The notes beneath the pieces were generated by a model. That model did not search any database and was not told the DNA's origin. It was given only the letters and a program-made list of their open reading frames with translations. A program made the translations under genes and the position numbers. A stretch of DNA of 64,000 bases, taken from NCBI GenBank assembly GCA_963770485.1, contig CAVYPX010000020.1, forward strand, positions 6,300-70,299. Direction: 5' to 3'. The DNA comes from CAVVEC01 sp963770485 (GTDB lineage: Bacteria > Acidobacteriota > Terriglobia > Terriglobales > Acidobacteriaceae). Of this stretch, positions 35,228 through 44,902 are shown in pieces (positions within the stretch are counted from its first letter, which is position 1; the number at the start of each line of letters is the position of its first letter).

Positions 35228-36844
35228 ATGAAGGATCAGAGACTCCAAATTGCGGACATCGTTCGTCACATTGATGACGCAACACTCGGCACGCTGAACG
35301 TCCCAGAGTTCCAACGGAAATATGTGTGGAGAGCCTCTAAGCTGGCCGACTTGGTGGACTCCTTGTGGCGGGGTTATCCAATCGGTACTCTTCTCCTGTG
35401 GGAGTCCTCGTATGACTCGCCGCGCACTGCCCTTGGCGCACAAGGTCGGAAACTGTGGATAGTTGACGGTCAACAGCGGGTGACCTCCCTCGCCCTTCTC
35501 TTCGGGAAGAAACCGTACTGGTGGTCGGACGTTTCGCAGTGGAACAAGTTTTACGAAAGATACGACATCCTCGTCAACATTGCTAGGGACAAGGATGATT
35601 TGGAGTTCGGACTCATAAATCCTGTTCGAAGGAAATCCAGCGAGTGGCTGTCTGTTCGATCTGTGCTGCACTCAACCAGTCTGTCGGAACTAGCGCTTCA
35701 AGTCAGCGACAAACTCGGTGGCGCGAACCGCTTTGCCGAAATTCATGAGAAGCTGCAGTCGATAAGGACAATAGAGAACGCCCAACTCTACGAGATTATC
35801 GTCGACCATGAACTTGAGGACGTGGCGGAGATTTTTGGCAGGTTGAACACGGCCGGAACGAAAATCAGGGAAAGCGACATTGTCGTTGCCCTCGTAGCGG
35901 CAAAGCAGCAGGGCTGGATAAGACAGAAGTTTGATCCGTTCCTCAAGGATCTCTACCAGAAGGGCTTCGAGTTCGATCCAGGCGTGGTAGTCAGGACTCT
36001 CGCCATAATCGGAAACGGCAGTGCGAGGCTTAGGGACGTCCCCGAAAAGTTCTGGGAGCCATCCGACGACTTCGACGAGCACTGGCGCAAAGCGAAAGAG
36101 GCAATCTCCATCGTGATAAAGAGCCTCATGGAGCACGGGGTGCTTTCGAGTGACCTTTTGCCCTCACTGAACGCACTCATACCCATTTTTGTTATGAGAG
36201 CCACTTTCCCGCATGACTTCAACTTCGCGAAAGCCCTAAATTGGCTCCTTATTGCGACGCGGGACGGCAGGTACAGCGGTTCTGCGACCACTGCGCTAGA
36301 CCACGACACAAAGCAGGTCAGAGCCAAGAAGTCATTCGACGAGGCCATCCAGGACCTGACCTCAAGGTTGTCCGCCAGCGGGACATTTACCCCGGAGGAC
36401 TTCCGGGAGGAGTACACGGACAAGTTTCTCAGACTTGTCCTCTATCTGACCGTGTTCAATAGCGGAGCCAAAGACTGGGTGAGCCAGGACGTTCGAGTTG
36501 GTTTCGACAAGGAGGACAACGAGCTCAATGAAGGGTTCAACCCCGAATGGCACCACATTTTCCCGAGGAAGATCGTCAAGGAGTCGTTTGACAGCAGTCT
36601 CGTCGACTCCATAGCTAACATCGCTGTGCTGAACGAAAAGGCAAACCGGTCATTCAGTGCGAAACCTCCCCGCCAATATCTGAAAGACAACAACGTCAAG
36701 TCCGAGAGGCTGGATGAACAGGCTGTTCCTGCCGATGGCTTGCTTGAGGTGAACAAATTTGAAGAGTTCCTCCAGTTGCGCTCCGAGAAGTTGGCCGAAC
36801 GGGCGACAGCGTACGTGCAGGGTCTCGCCCAGCGCAACGCATGA
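35228..36844 (+). CDS. DUF262-HNH protein (GmrSD/SspE-like putative defence nuclease)
   Basis: The protein is about 538 residues from the ATG at 35228, which has GGAGGG five bases upstream; an in-frame start at 35156 is less likely. The N-terminal DUF262 (ParB/GmrS-like) domain has VPEFQRKYVWRASKLADLVD, YPIGTLLLWES, IVDGQQRVTSLALLFG (the DGQQR nucleotide-binding motif) and IFGRLNTAGTKIRESDIVVA. The C-terminal quarter is HNH/DUF1524-like: FNPEWHHIFPRKIVK and SIANIAVLNEKANRSFSA. This is the layout of type IV modified-DNA restriction enzymes such as GmrSD and of SspE. AGG, ATA and other codons rare in the neighbours are common here, suggesting transfer. No modification genes are adjacent. Confidence 0.82.
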   Translation: MKDQRLQIADIVRHIDDATLGTLNVPEFQRKYVWRASKLADLVDSLWRGYPIGTLLLWESSYDSPRTALGAQGRKLWIVDGQQRVTSLALLFGKKPYWWSDVSQWNKFYERYDILVNIARDKDDLEFGLINPVRRKSSEWLSVRSVLHSTSLSELALQVSDKLGGANRFAEIHEKLQSIRTIENAQLYEIIVDHELEDVAEIFGRLNTAGTKIRESDIVVALVAAKQQGWIRQKFDPFLKDLYQKGFEFDPGVVVRTLAIIGNGSARLRDVPEKFWEPSDDFDEHWRKAKEAISIVIKSLMEHGVLSSDLLPSLNALIPIFVMRATFPHDFNFAKALNWLLIATRDGRYSGSATTALDHDTKQVRAKKSFDEAIQDLTSRLSASGTFTPEDFREEYTDKFLRLVLYLTVFNSGAKDWVSQDVRVGFDKEDNELNEGFNPEWHHIFPRKIVKESFDSSLVDSIANIAVLNEKANRSFSAKPPRQYLKDNNVKSERLDEQAVPADGLLEVNKFEEFLQLRSEKLAERATAYVQGLAQRNA

Positions 36845-36862
36845 TCCGTAGGCTGACCTCGC

Positions 36863-37897
36863 CTACGCAAACCTGACCTTCACATCCGGACCCTTCTCCA
36901 GGTGGATACTGTCGATGAAGCGCACCTTGCCGGTGCGGTAGGTCATGATTACTGACGATGTTCTGGTGCCCTCGCCGAAGAAACGTACGCCGCGCAAGAG
37001 CGCCCCTTCGGTGACACCAGTCGCAGCGAAGATCAGTTGTTTGCCGGGGGCAAGATCTTCGGCTTCATAAATCTTGTTTTTGTCCTTGATGCCCATGCGG
37101 GCGATGCGCTCTTCGAGTTCCGGCCTGTCAACCACGAGGCGTCCCAGCATGTAGCCGTTCAAGCAGCGAATGGCAGCGGCGGTGATCACGCCTTCCGGCG
37201 CGCCGCCCGAGCCCATGACCACATGCACGCCCGTCCCGATGACGGCGGCGGCGATGCCCGCCGAAAGATCGCCATCCCCGATCAGCTTGATGCGCGCGCC
37301 AGCCGCGCGAATCTCGGCGATCAACTTCTCGTGGCGCGGGCGGTCGAGCACGATCACCACCAGGTCTTCAACATCGCGCTCCAAACGCTTTGCAATGTTC
37401 TTCAAGTTGTCGGCCACAGGAGCGTCCAGCTCAACCGCGTTCTTGCAAGAAGGGCCGACCACAATTTTTTCCATGTAGCAGTCAGGCGCGTTCAGCAGCC
37501 CGCTGCGTTCAGAGGCGGCCAGCACGGTGATCGAGCCGGGAGCGCCGGTGGCGCAAAGATTGGTGCCCTCGAGCGGGTCAACAGCGATATCCACTTCCGG
37601 CACTTCGGTACCGTCATGAAACTCGGCGCCGACTTTCTCACCGATGTAGAGCATGGGCGCCTCGTCGCGCTCACCTTCTCCAATTACGATGGTGCCGCGC
37701 ATGGGAATCGTGTCCATGGTCTGCCGCATGGCTTCGGTCGCCACTTGGTCGGAGAGCTTGCGTTCCCCTTGGCCCATCGTGTGGGCCGACGCAATGGCCG
37801 CAGTTTCCACTACGCGCAGAAATTTTGCCGACAGGTCGCTTTCAATGTTCTCGCCAAAACTTCTAACCTTGGCTTCCGCCCGGGTGTTGGTTGCCAT
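36863..37897 (-). CDS. glpX: Class II fructose-1,6-bisphosphatase
   Basis: The 344-residue protein matches GlpX along its whole length: RVVETAAIASAHTMGQGERK, MRQTMDTIPMRGTIVIGEGE, RDEAPMLYIGEKVG, VDIAVDPLEGTNLCATGAPG and GSGGAPEGVITAAAIRCLNG. These include the acidic metal-binding clusters. It converts fructose-1,6-bisphosphate to fructose-6-phosphate in gluconeogenesis. It is convergent with the DUF262 gene, with only 18 bases between the stops. Confidence 0.95.
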   Translation of the reverse strand: MATNTRAEAKVRSFGENIESDLSAKFLRVVETAAIASAHTMGQGERKLSDQVATEAMRQTMDTIPMRGTIVIGEGERDEAPMLYIGEKVGAEFHDGTEVPEVDIAVDPLEGTNLCATGAPGSITVLAASERSGLLNAPDCYMEKIVVGPSCKNAVELDAPVADNLKNIAKRLERDVEDLVVIVLDRPRHEKLIAEIRAAGARIKLIGDGDLSAGIAAAVIGTGVHVVMGSGGAPEGVITAAAIRCLNGYMLGRLVVDRPELEERIARMGIKDKNKIYEAEDLAPGKQLIFAATGVTEGALLRGVRFFGEGTRTSSVIMTYRTGKVRFIDSIHLEKGPDVKVRFA

Positions 37898-38066
37898 AAA
37901 TGCCTCCGCGTCGCTCGATAAGAAACCTTGAGACTATAGCGCGAACGGAAGAAAAGGGGAAGATGAGGCCAAAATCGCCTTGGATGAGTTTCTCCAGTTC
38001 TAGTTCACCGAATGGACATCGTTCGGGTTCAGCAGCACCATCACACACCCGCTGGACGGGTAGCAG

Positions 38067-41000
38067 TCAAGAAATCCCCCAACGCAGAAGGCGCGCTGAA
38101 GTCGGCTCTGCCAGGTGTAGATTGGGGCCCGCGGAACCGAGGGCCTCGATATTCGACTTGAGTTTGTCCGGTCCCTTGAGCAGCTTGATACCGTTAATCT
38201 TGGAGCTAGGATCGAGAAGAACGAAGAGCTCAGCGGTAACCGTACCTGGTAACAGGCGCGGAAGTTTGAAGGTGCGCATCCTCGTCAGTTCATCGGACAA
38301 GTCCATTCCCGAGATGTCCTTGGATGCGCCAGGACTCAACCGGTTCAGTCGCGCCTCGGTTTGCTTTACTTGCTCTGCCGCGCCAGTCGCTGCGGATGAC
38401 GCGCCAAATGCGACACGGTATTTGGAGAGCCGGTACATGTGTACGGCGGCCTCCTTTTTGTGATCTTGCTCATATACCTGACCAAGATGGTCTGCCACAA
38501 TGCCGTCCTGCGAAAGTACCCATGCGGCGTTCAGATACTTCTCAGCCTGGTCGAGATTTCCCGTGCGGAAGTACACCCAGCCCAGCGTATCCCAGTACGC
38601 GGCTATGAGAGCCGTGTGTTGAAGATCTTCAACCTTCAATTCAGCCAGTTTTACCTTGGCCGAGGCTTCTTCCTCGTTGCGGACAGCCTTCTGAGCGAAC
38701 TCCAGCGCCAGCGGCAGGTACTTGTTTGCGTCAGCGACGGAATAGGCAACGTCGTTATACATTCGCGGCTCAAGTTCAACCGCTTTCTTCAGCGCCGGGA
38801 TTGCCTTGTCATCGTCCCCTGCGTTCATGTACGCGTACCCCAACTGGGCATACAGGTAAGCGCGATCGGGCGCAACCGCAATGGCTGATTCAAGAGTGCT
38901 GGCCGCTTCGCGGTACTGTTTCTGGCCAGAAAATGCCGTAGCGAGGGCATTCAGCGCATCAAGGTCATCGGGATTATCCTTGATCCACTGCTGCAACATG
39001 GGAACGGCCTGGCCGTAAACCTGCATACCCATGAGCGCAGCTATGAGCTGTTTATGGAGTACCGGCTGACCCGGGTGGTTATCACTGGCTTTCTTAAGCG
39101 TTTCCAGCGCCAGATCCTTCTCGCCTTTGAAGACATAGAACTCTGCGAGCAGGATTGAGGCGCGAACGAAGTTTGGATCGGCGTCTACGGCACGCTTCAA
39201 AGACGCGATAGCAGACGTTGTATCGTTGTCCCGGCTTTGCGCGACGGCGTCGTTGTAAGCGCGCGTGGCCTCGGCGTTGTCGCTCATCGGCAAATCCAAG
39301 ATCGCTTGCAGTTGCACCCTAACGGGATCGACCTGCGAATTGCTCGACGATACATTCACATAGCGGTCATAGTCGTCCGACACCGCTTTGGCGAACTTCT
39401 TGTAGGCTTCGTACTCGCTGGTCGGGACTTCATGAAGCTTGGTCACGAGGCGACGCTCGGCCATGAGCGTATCACCCTTCACGGAATAGGTGGTGTGGTA
39501 TTCCGCGAAGTCCTCGACGAGATTCACGTTAGCCGGAACTTCAGGTGAGTACCCCTTGGGCAATTCGACGCGCGAGTGGTAGTGAAATTCCTGCGGCGAT
39601 CCCAGCCAGATCGGATCAGCGGGTTTGGTATCGCGCTGCGGTAGGAAGATCGGCGGCAGTGCACACGCCACACGGCGATTCGCCCAGTCGGGAAAGTCCT
39701 TGCGGGTGTAGTTGTACGAAAAGTGAAATGGTTCCTCCGTCTTTTCCGGTGGACTCGCGATGACGTCGCTCACCTCGCCACCATAACCCTGGGCACGGGC
39801 CATTTGCTGCGCCAGTTCCTGCCATTGTGTCAGCGGCACTCGACGGAAAGCCGAGCGAAGGAACACTTCCGCATCCATTCCGCTGGCCTGTTGTTCGATC
39901 TTGCCCTCGAGCGTGCCGCTATCATTCAGCTTGGCGTCGATGGTGAAGCTTTCGACAGGATGAGTTGGCGGATCCGCCGGTGTGGTCATCAGCGACGCGG
40001 GCTTATCTGGCGGAATCACCAAAGCACGCTTGTCCCGCAGGACGCTCATCAGGTAGGCGAAGGGCGCGACCTCGGAAGTGGTATCGAGCCAAACAAAGCT
40101 GCTGCCTTGCGGGATTACGCCGATCAGGTGATCAAATTGCGCGGGTGAAGGCACGTCCGGGTCCACATCCCGCGAGGAACTGATCAGAGCGGGATAGGCC
40201 TTAATCCCGGCCGCGTCGAGCAGGGAAGCCAGCAGCGTGTGTTTATCCTTGCAATCACCGTACTGGTTGGCGAGCACCTCGGCGGCTGCGTGGGGCTGGA
40301 GGCGGCCGATTCCGAAGGCTACTCCTATGTAGTGGTACTGCGTGCTGACGTAGTCGTAAATAGCGTGAAGTTTTGCGTTTTCGTCGCCGGCGTTCTTAAT
40401 GAGTTCTTCCGCCCTGGCACGAACCTCTGGGGTGGGCTTCACCCTGTCCTTCTGCAGGTCGTTGTACCATGCGCCCAGCTGCTCCCAGCTTTGGAATGTG
40501 GAAATCTGTACGTCGGGTGCGGGCAATCTGCCACGCGCTGCCTGGTACAACTTCTCTTCGTTGTTCTTTTTCTCTTCCTCTGACGATTTGTGCTGCAGCT
40601 GAGATGTGGTCCAGGTGAAGGTGCGGCGGAGGCCTTCCTCGGCGATAACAGGTTTGAGCGTGGGACTCTTCCACTTCACCGCCCGGTCACGCGGAATGCT
40701 GATCTGAAGCTGCGTGTGCAGGTTAATCGAATCATGAGAGAAGGAACCCACGAACCAGAACTGACCCGGGATCAAAGGCTTGGTGACATGCCAGCGAGCT
40801 TGGTATTCGAGTACGTCGCCCACACCGAGGCCCTTGACGGCCACATGCTTCTCGCGCAAATCACTGTAAAAGGGAGCCTGGCGCGTAATTTCCGCAGCCA
40901 TATCCTGGATACTGTCCGGCGGTGTTTCGACCACCGTTCCATCGGGTTTTCGCACTCGAACATAGGCGATGTCCAAGCTCTCAGGCGCATTCTCGTAGGA

Positions 41001-41246
41001 AAAAGGCAGCACACTATACCGTTGGACTCCGGCATCGGATCGAATGCGCACTCGAGAATTGACTTCGCGGGTGCTTGTGCCATCATTCTCGAAAACAATC
41101 CGGGCTATATCCTCCTCAACAACGAAGGCCTCTTTGGAATAATCCGGTTTGCTCTCAGCCGGGTTAGAGGGCTCCTGCGGTGCAAGGCCACCAAGCGCTA
41201 GGCCAGAGAGAAGGCAAACGACGAAGAAACGCAAATGCGTAAACAT
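38067..41246 (-). CDS. DUF3857/transglutaminase-like/TPR periplasmic protein
   Basis: The protein is about 1,059 residues from the ATG at 41246, which starts a signal peptide (RFFVVCLLSGLALGGLA). An in-frame 52-residue upstream extension is ignored. Domains are: DUF3857 (residues ~40-250, DIARIVFENDGTSTREVNSR), a transglutaminase-like core (about 300-420) with Cys in NQYGDCKDKHTLLASLLDAA, His in FDHLIGVIP and Asp in VWLDTTSEVAPF, then a beta-rich region. From about residue 620 there are about ten TPR-like repeats (APDRAYLYAQLGYAYMNAGD). A small C-terminal domain follows (TVTAELFVLLDPSSKINGIK). The three catalytic residues are present. Related DUF3857 proteins are common in Acidobacteriota and Bacteroidota; substrates are unknown. 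Confidence 0.8.
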   Translation of the reverse strand: MFTHLRFFVVCLLSGLALGGLAPQEPSNPAESKPDYSKEAFVVEEDIARIVFENDGTSTREVNSRVRIRSDAGVQRYSVLPFSYENAPESLDIAYVRVRKPDGTVVETPPDSIQDMAAEITRQAPFYSDLREKHVAVKGLGVGDVLEYQARWHVTKPLIPGQFWFVGSFSHDSINLHTQLQISIPRDRAVKWKSPTLKPVIAEEGLRRTFTWTTSQLQHKSSEEEKKNNEEKLYQAARGRLPAPDVQISTFQSWEQLGAWYNDLQKDRVKPTPEVRARAEELIKNAGDENAKLHAIYDYVSTQYHYIGVAFGIGRLQPHAAAEVLANQYGDCKDKHTLLASLLDAAGIKAYPALISSSRDVDPDVPSPAQFDHLIGVIPQGSSFVWLDTTSEVAPFAYLMSVLRDKRALVIPPDKPASLMTTPADPPTHPVESFTIDAKLNDSGTLEGKIEQQASGMDAEVFLRSAFRRVPLTQWQELAQQMARAQGYGGEVSDVIASPPEKTEEPFHFSYNYTRKDFPDWANRRVACALPPIFLPQRDTKPADPIWLGSPQEFHYHSRVELPKGYSPEVPANVNLVEDFAEYHTTYSVKGDTLMAERRLVTKLHEVPTSEYEAYKKFAKAVSDDYDRYVNVSSSNSQVDPVRVQLQAILDLPMSDNAEATRAYNDAVAQSRDNDTTSAIASLKRAVDADPNFVRASILLAEFYVFKGEKDLALETLKKASDNHPGQPVLHKQLIAALMGMQVYGQAVPMLQQWIKDNPDDLDALNALATAFSGQKQYREAASTLESAIAVAPDRAYLYAQLGYAYMNAGDDDKAIPALKKAVELEPRMYNDVAYSVADANKYLPLALEFAQKAVRNEEEASAKVKLAELKVEDLQHTALIAAYWDTLGWVYFRTGNLDQAEKYLNAAWVLSQDGIVADHLGQVYEQDHKKEAAVHMYRLSKYRVAFGASSAATGAAEQVKQTEARLNRLSPGASKDISGMDLSDELTRMRTFKLPRLLPGTVTAELFVLLDPSSKINGIKLLKGPDKLKSNIEALGSAGPNLHLAEPTSARLLRWGIS

Positions 41247-41470
41247 GAGGTTGGATGTATTTAACTCTCTTTGTCCGAAAAGGCAAGGAACTCTGTCACA
41301 CCAGGCGGGTCGAGGCTGGGCAAAGTGATTGAGGCTCGCGCACGCTGGAATGGAGGTCCGTGCCTGGAACGGAGCAATAAGTCTTGCTCTTGGTGAGCGC
41401 AACGACCTGGGTCACTGGCTTGAGGCAACCAAGGCTGCTAAAATCAGTGCACGCCTTCGTCACATGCCGT

Positions 41471-41546
41471 GGGGCTATAGCTCAGCTGGGAGAGCGCATC
41501 GTTCGCAACGATGAGGTCGTCGGTTCGAGCCCGACTAGCTCCACCA
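41471..41546 (+). tRNA. tRNA-Ala (anticodon CGC)
   Basis: The 76-base gene folds into a full cloverleaf: acceptor GGGGCTA/TAGCTCC, D-arm GCTC...GAGC, anticodon arm CATCG-TTCGCAA-CGATG, T-arm GTCGG-TTCGAGC-CCGAC, and an encoded CCA end. The anticodon is CGC, reading GCG. The G3:U70 pair, which marks alanine tRNAs, is present. It lies between the DUF3857 gene and a secreted propeller gene. Confidence 0.97.
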
Positions 41547-41601
41547 AGATCTTCGGCTTCATGAACTAAACCGATGTCCCCACATTCAGGAGGGTTCTGT
41601 G

Positions 41602-43284
41602 ATGACTTGCAACCGCACACCAGATGGCTCCTATGATTTGAATCAGGGTTTTACTGCGCAGCGCTCCAGTCTTCTTCTCAGCCGCGGCTCCAGCCCTTCC
41701 GGGGTGCCGCTTTCCGGCGTCAGGCGGTTGTTCTGGTTGCTGCTTTTTGCGGCCACTGCCTGCACCGCATTCGGCACCGATGTTGTGACCTATCACAACG
41801 ACAGTGCGCGAACCGGCCAAAACCGGCAGGAAACGATTCTGACCACCAGCAATGTCAATTCCACCACCTTCGGCGAACTTTTCACCATGCCGGTGGATGC
41901 GAAAATCGACGCCGAACCCTTGTATCTTTCGGCGGTTCCGATTTCGGGTAAGGGGATGCACAATGTGATCTACGCGGTCACCGAAAACGACAGCGTATAC
42001 GCCTTCGACGCCGACGCAGGAACCCTCCTGTGGCAAGTGTCGCTGCTGGAATCGGGCGAGACCGCTTCGGATGACCACGGCTGCGGCCAAATCAGTCCCC
42101 AGATCGGTGTCACCTCTACGCCGGTGATCGATAGGAGTAGCGGCAAGAACGGCACCATCTATGCGGTGGCCATGAGCAAGAATTCTTCCGGCTATATCCA
42201 GCGGATTCACGCGCTCGATATGACCAGCGGACAAGAAGAGTTCGGAGGGCCGGTGGTGGTCAAGGCGAAATACCCGGGTACGGGCGACAATACCCACCAC
42301 GGGTTTGTGGTTTTCGATCCGTCCCAATACGCCGAGCGCCAGGGGCTACTGCTGTTGAATCATGTTATTTACACCGCGTGGACTTCGCACTGCGATCAAC
42401 GTCCCTACACGGGCTGGGTGATCGGCTACGATGAAAGCACGCTGGCCCGAACCAGTGTGTTAAACCTCACGCCCAACGGAAGTGAGGGCGCGATCTGGCA
42501 GGCCGGGGCGGGCATGGCCAGCGACGGGAAAAACATCTTCCTTCTCGACGCCAACGGCACCTTCGACACCAACCTGAACAAGAGGGGATTCCCCAAGGAC
42601 GGGGACTACGGAAATGCTTTCGTGAAGATCTCGACGACAAACAAGAAACTTGCCGTGGCTGACTATTTCAACATGTACAACACCGTTTCGGAATCGGACG
42701 CGGACGAGGATCTTGGTTCGGGGGGCACGATAGTTTTGCCTCCCATGAAAGACGCCAAGGGCAGGACTCGCCACCTGGCCATCGGAGCCGGCAAAGACTC
42801 CAACATTTACATTGTGAACCGCGAGAACATGGGAAAGTTTAATCCCAACAACGATAATGCCATTTACCAGGAGATCGACAGTGCGCTCAGCGGCGGAGAA
42901 TGGGCCACGTCAGCCTATTTTGATGGCAGCGTCTATTTCGGGCCGGAAGGGAACAATTTGCTGCAATTCACTTTCACTGACGCCAAGCTCTCCAAGACAC
43001 CGACGTCGAAGAGTGCGGCCTCGTTTACTTATCCCGGTACCACGCCGAGTGTGTCCGCCAACGGCTCGCTCGACGGCATCGTCTGGGCCATCGAGCACAG
43101 CGATCCCACGGATGTGCTGCATGCCTATGACGCCACGGACTTGACGCACGAACTCTACAACTCGAACCGTCAGCGGGATCAGTTCGGAACCGCCAGCCAC
43201 TTCGGAACGCCCATGATCGTGAACGGCAAAGTCTACGTAGGCACCAGCGACAGCGTAGTCGCGTTTGGGCTGCTGGGGCGCTGA
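41602..43284 (+). CDS. Secreted PQQ-like/WD-type propeller protein
   Basis: The protein is about 560 residues. The ATG at 41602 has AGGAGG eight bases upstream; a GTG lies one codon earlier. A long n-region is followed by the hydrophobic stretch LFWLLLFAATACTAF, so it is exported. The mature part starts DVVTYHNDSARTGQNRQET, typical of a secreted beta-propeller family with outer blades of the type NVIYAVTENDSVYAFDADAG and TLLWQVSLL. Later HLAIGAGKDSNIYIVNRENM repeats the theme. No catalytic motif of a quinoprotein dehydrogenase is seen. The role is unknown, possibly surface binding. Confidence 0.75.
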   Translation: MTCNRTPDGSYDLNQGFTAQRSSLLLSRGSSPSGVPLSGVRRLFWLLLFAATACTAFGTDVVTYHNDSARTGQNRQETILTTSNVNSTTFGELFTMPVDAKIDAEPLYLSAVPISGKGMHNVIYAVTENDSVYAFDADAGTLLWQVSLLESGETASDDHGCGQISPQIGVTSTPVIDRSSGKNGTIYAVAMSKNSSGYIQRIHALDMTSGQEEFGGPVVVKAKYPGTGDNTHHGFVVFDPSQYAERQGLLLLNHVIYTAWTSHCDQRPYTGWVIGYDESTLARTSVLNLTPNGSEGAIWQAGAGMASDGKNIFLLDANGTFDTNLNKRGFPKDGDYGNAFVKISTTNKKLAVADYFNMYNTVSESDADEDLGSGGTIVLPPMKDAKGRTRHLAIGAGKDSNIYIVNRENMGKFNPNNDNAIYQEIDSALSGGEWATSAYFDGSVYFGPEGNNLLQFTFTDAKLSKTPTSKSAASFTYPGTTPSVSANGSLDGIVWAIEHSDPTDVLHAYDATDLTHELYNSNRQRDQFGTASHFGTPMIVNGKVYVGTSDSVVAFGLLGR

Positions 43285-43384
43285 GGCAGGTCAATTCATA
43301 ACAAAGGGCCAGTGCCCAAGGTCTGCTCCGTGATTAGACGTTGAGCACTGGTCGAGTTTCATTTTGTCTGCACTGAATCCCGGC

Positions 43385-44902
43385 TTACTTGAACCCTAAT
43401 TCTGCCAGGAACATGTCCTCTCCACCAGCACTGTTCAATTTGATCTGTCTAAAGCGGGCAGTGCCTTCATAGGTCCCAGCCACGAAGATGTCGCCCGCTG
43501 CGTCCACAGCTATTCCGGAAAGTACGGTCCACACTGCCGCATTGACTGCCGTTGCAGTGCGAAGCAGCCGGTTGCCTGAATATTGCAGCACAAAGAGATT
43601 TTGCTGATTGTTGCCACGCAAGTGGCGGCGGCCGATGTTGAACGGACTCTGAAAGATTCCGCTCAGGGACAGATGACCGCTGCTGTCATAGGCCACTCCA
43701 GTAGCTATTTCATTGTCCTTCCCGCCGAGGCGGACAGCCCTCTTCAACACTCCTGCGCTGTCCCAGGTGGCGATGATCACGTCTTTGTTGTACGGGTTGG
43801 TGAAATGAGCGCCAGCCAGGGTCCTGTTCTTGCCGGGGGACTGGGAGGTGACCGTTGCTGTCTTTTCCACTGGCAGGTCGTAGTTGATGTTGCCGACGTA
43901 GCCCACGAGGCTGACTTCACCGGCGGGGCCTACCGCAACAGCATACGTTTGGTCGACATAGCCGCCGATGTGGTTTACCCACTCGGCATCGCCTTGACTG
44001 TTGTACTTCACCATGTAGGCGTCGCTAGGATAATTACTATCCCGGTCCGCTGGGCTGAAGCCAGTGACGGTGATGTTGTTGCCATCCTGGCTATAAAAAG
44101 TACATTGGTCCTCAAACCAGCCCACGACGTAGGCATTGGCTGCCGCATCGACTGCCACCGCCATACCCATGCTGTTAGGGCTGGCGGCATCCGTTTCGCC
44201 CCAATAGAAATTCCCATCGGTATCGTACTTAGCTAGAAACATGTGCCAGTACCCGGAACCCGGAACCGTATAATGTTGCCCATTCGCCGAAGAGAACGTT
44301 GTGCTTTCCTGGCTTAGCCCGGCCAGGTAGACCGTGCCGGTAGTCGGCTCGACAGCCACTCCATTGCCCCAGTTATACATCCAACTGCCGTCCGGTATGG
44401 TACCTGTTTGCACCCAAGACAGGGCGCCCGAAGGATTGTATTTGGCCAGGAAGATGGTGTAGCCGTTACCGCTCACCGGCAGGTTGTTGCCATCGGTAGA
44501 ACCGAAGGTCGCGCTGTTGTAGAACATTCCGGTGAGATAGATATTGTTGGATCCATCCAGGGCCAGAGCCTGCCCCCAGTCGTCGCTGGACCCACCTGCC
44601 TGTATGGCCCAGAGCACCGTTCCAGAGGAATCGAGCTTGGTGAAGAAGATATCCTCGCCACCATACGACGTCAGGAGTGTGGTCCCAAACTTTATCGAGG
44701 AGCTAAAGAAACCTGTGAAGTATTGGGAGCCGTCCGATCCTACCTTAACCGCTGCGGCGCTGTCATTGCCGCTGCCTCCAAAGCTGATGGCCTGCAACCA
44801 AGACGGCGGCGTATTGGCACACACCGCAGTGGTGATCAGAAAGCACACCATGATTGCCGATTTCAAGTTGCTGCGACAAATTCGTTCGAGCGTGAGTTTC
44901 AT
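43385..44902 (-). CDS. Secreted SBBP-repeat beta-propeller protein
   Basis: The 505-residue protein has a signal peptide (SAIMVCFLITTAVCA) and about nine repeats with the SBBP pattern: GGSGNDSAAAVKVGSDGSQY, DIFFTKLDSSGTVLWAIQAG, GNGVAVEPTTGTVYLAGLSQ, and others ending in VVGWF or LSGIF. It ends DMFLAELGFK. Nothing suggests an enzyme. It is convergent with the preceding secreted protein at 41602, 100 bases apart. Confidence 0.8.
   Translation of the reverse strand: MKLTLERICRSNLKSAIMVCFLITTAVCANTPPSWLQAISFGGSGNDSAAAVKVGSDGSQYFTGFFSSSIKFGTTLLTSYGGEDIFFTKLDSSGTVLWAIQAGGSSDDWGQALALDGSNNIYLTGMFYNSATFGSTDGNNLPVSGNGYTIFLAKYNPSGALSWVQTGTIPDGSWMYNWGNGVAVEPTTGTVYLAGLSQESTTFSSANGQHYTVPGSGYWHMFLAKYDTDGNFYWGETDAASPNSMGMAVAVDAAANAYVVGWFEDQCTFYSQDGNNITVTGFSPADRDSNYPSDAYMVKYNSQGDAEWVNHIGGYVDQTYAVAVGPAGEVSLVGYVGNINYDLPVEKTATVTSQSPGKNRTLAGAHFTNPYNKDVIIATWDSAGVLKRAVRLGGKDNEIATGVAYDSSGHLSLSGIFQSPFNIGRRHLRGNNQQNLFVLQYSGNRLLRTATAVNAAVWTVLSGIAVDAAGDIFVAGTYEGTARFRQIKLNSAGGEDMFLAELGFK

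Noticed and set aside
41384..41569. Short frame across the tRNA-Ala gene
   Set aside because: Overlaps a complete tRNA cloverleaf.
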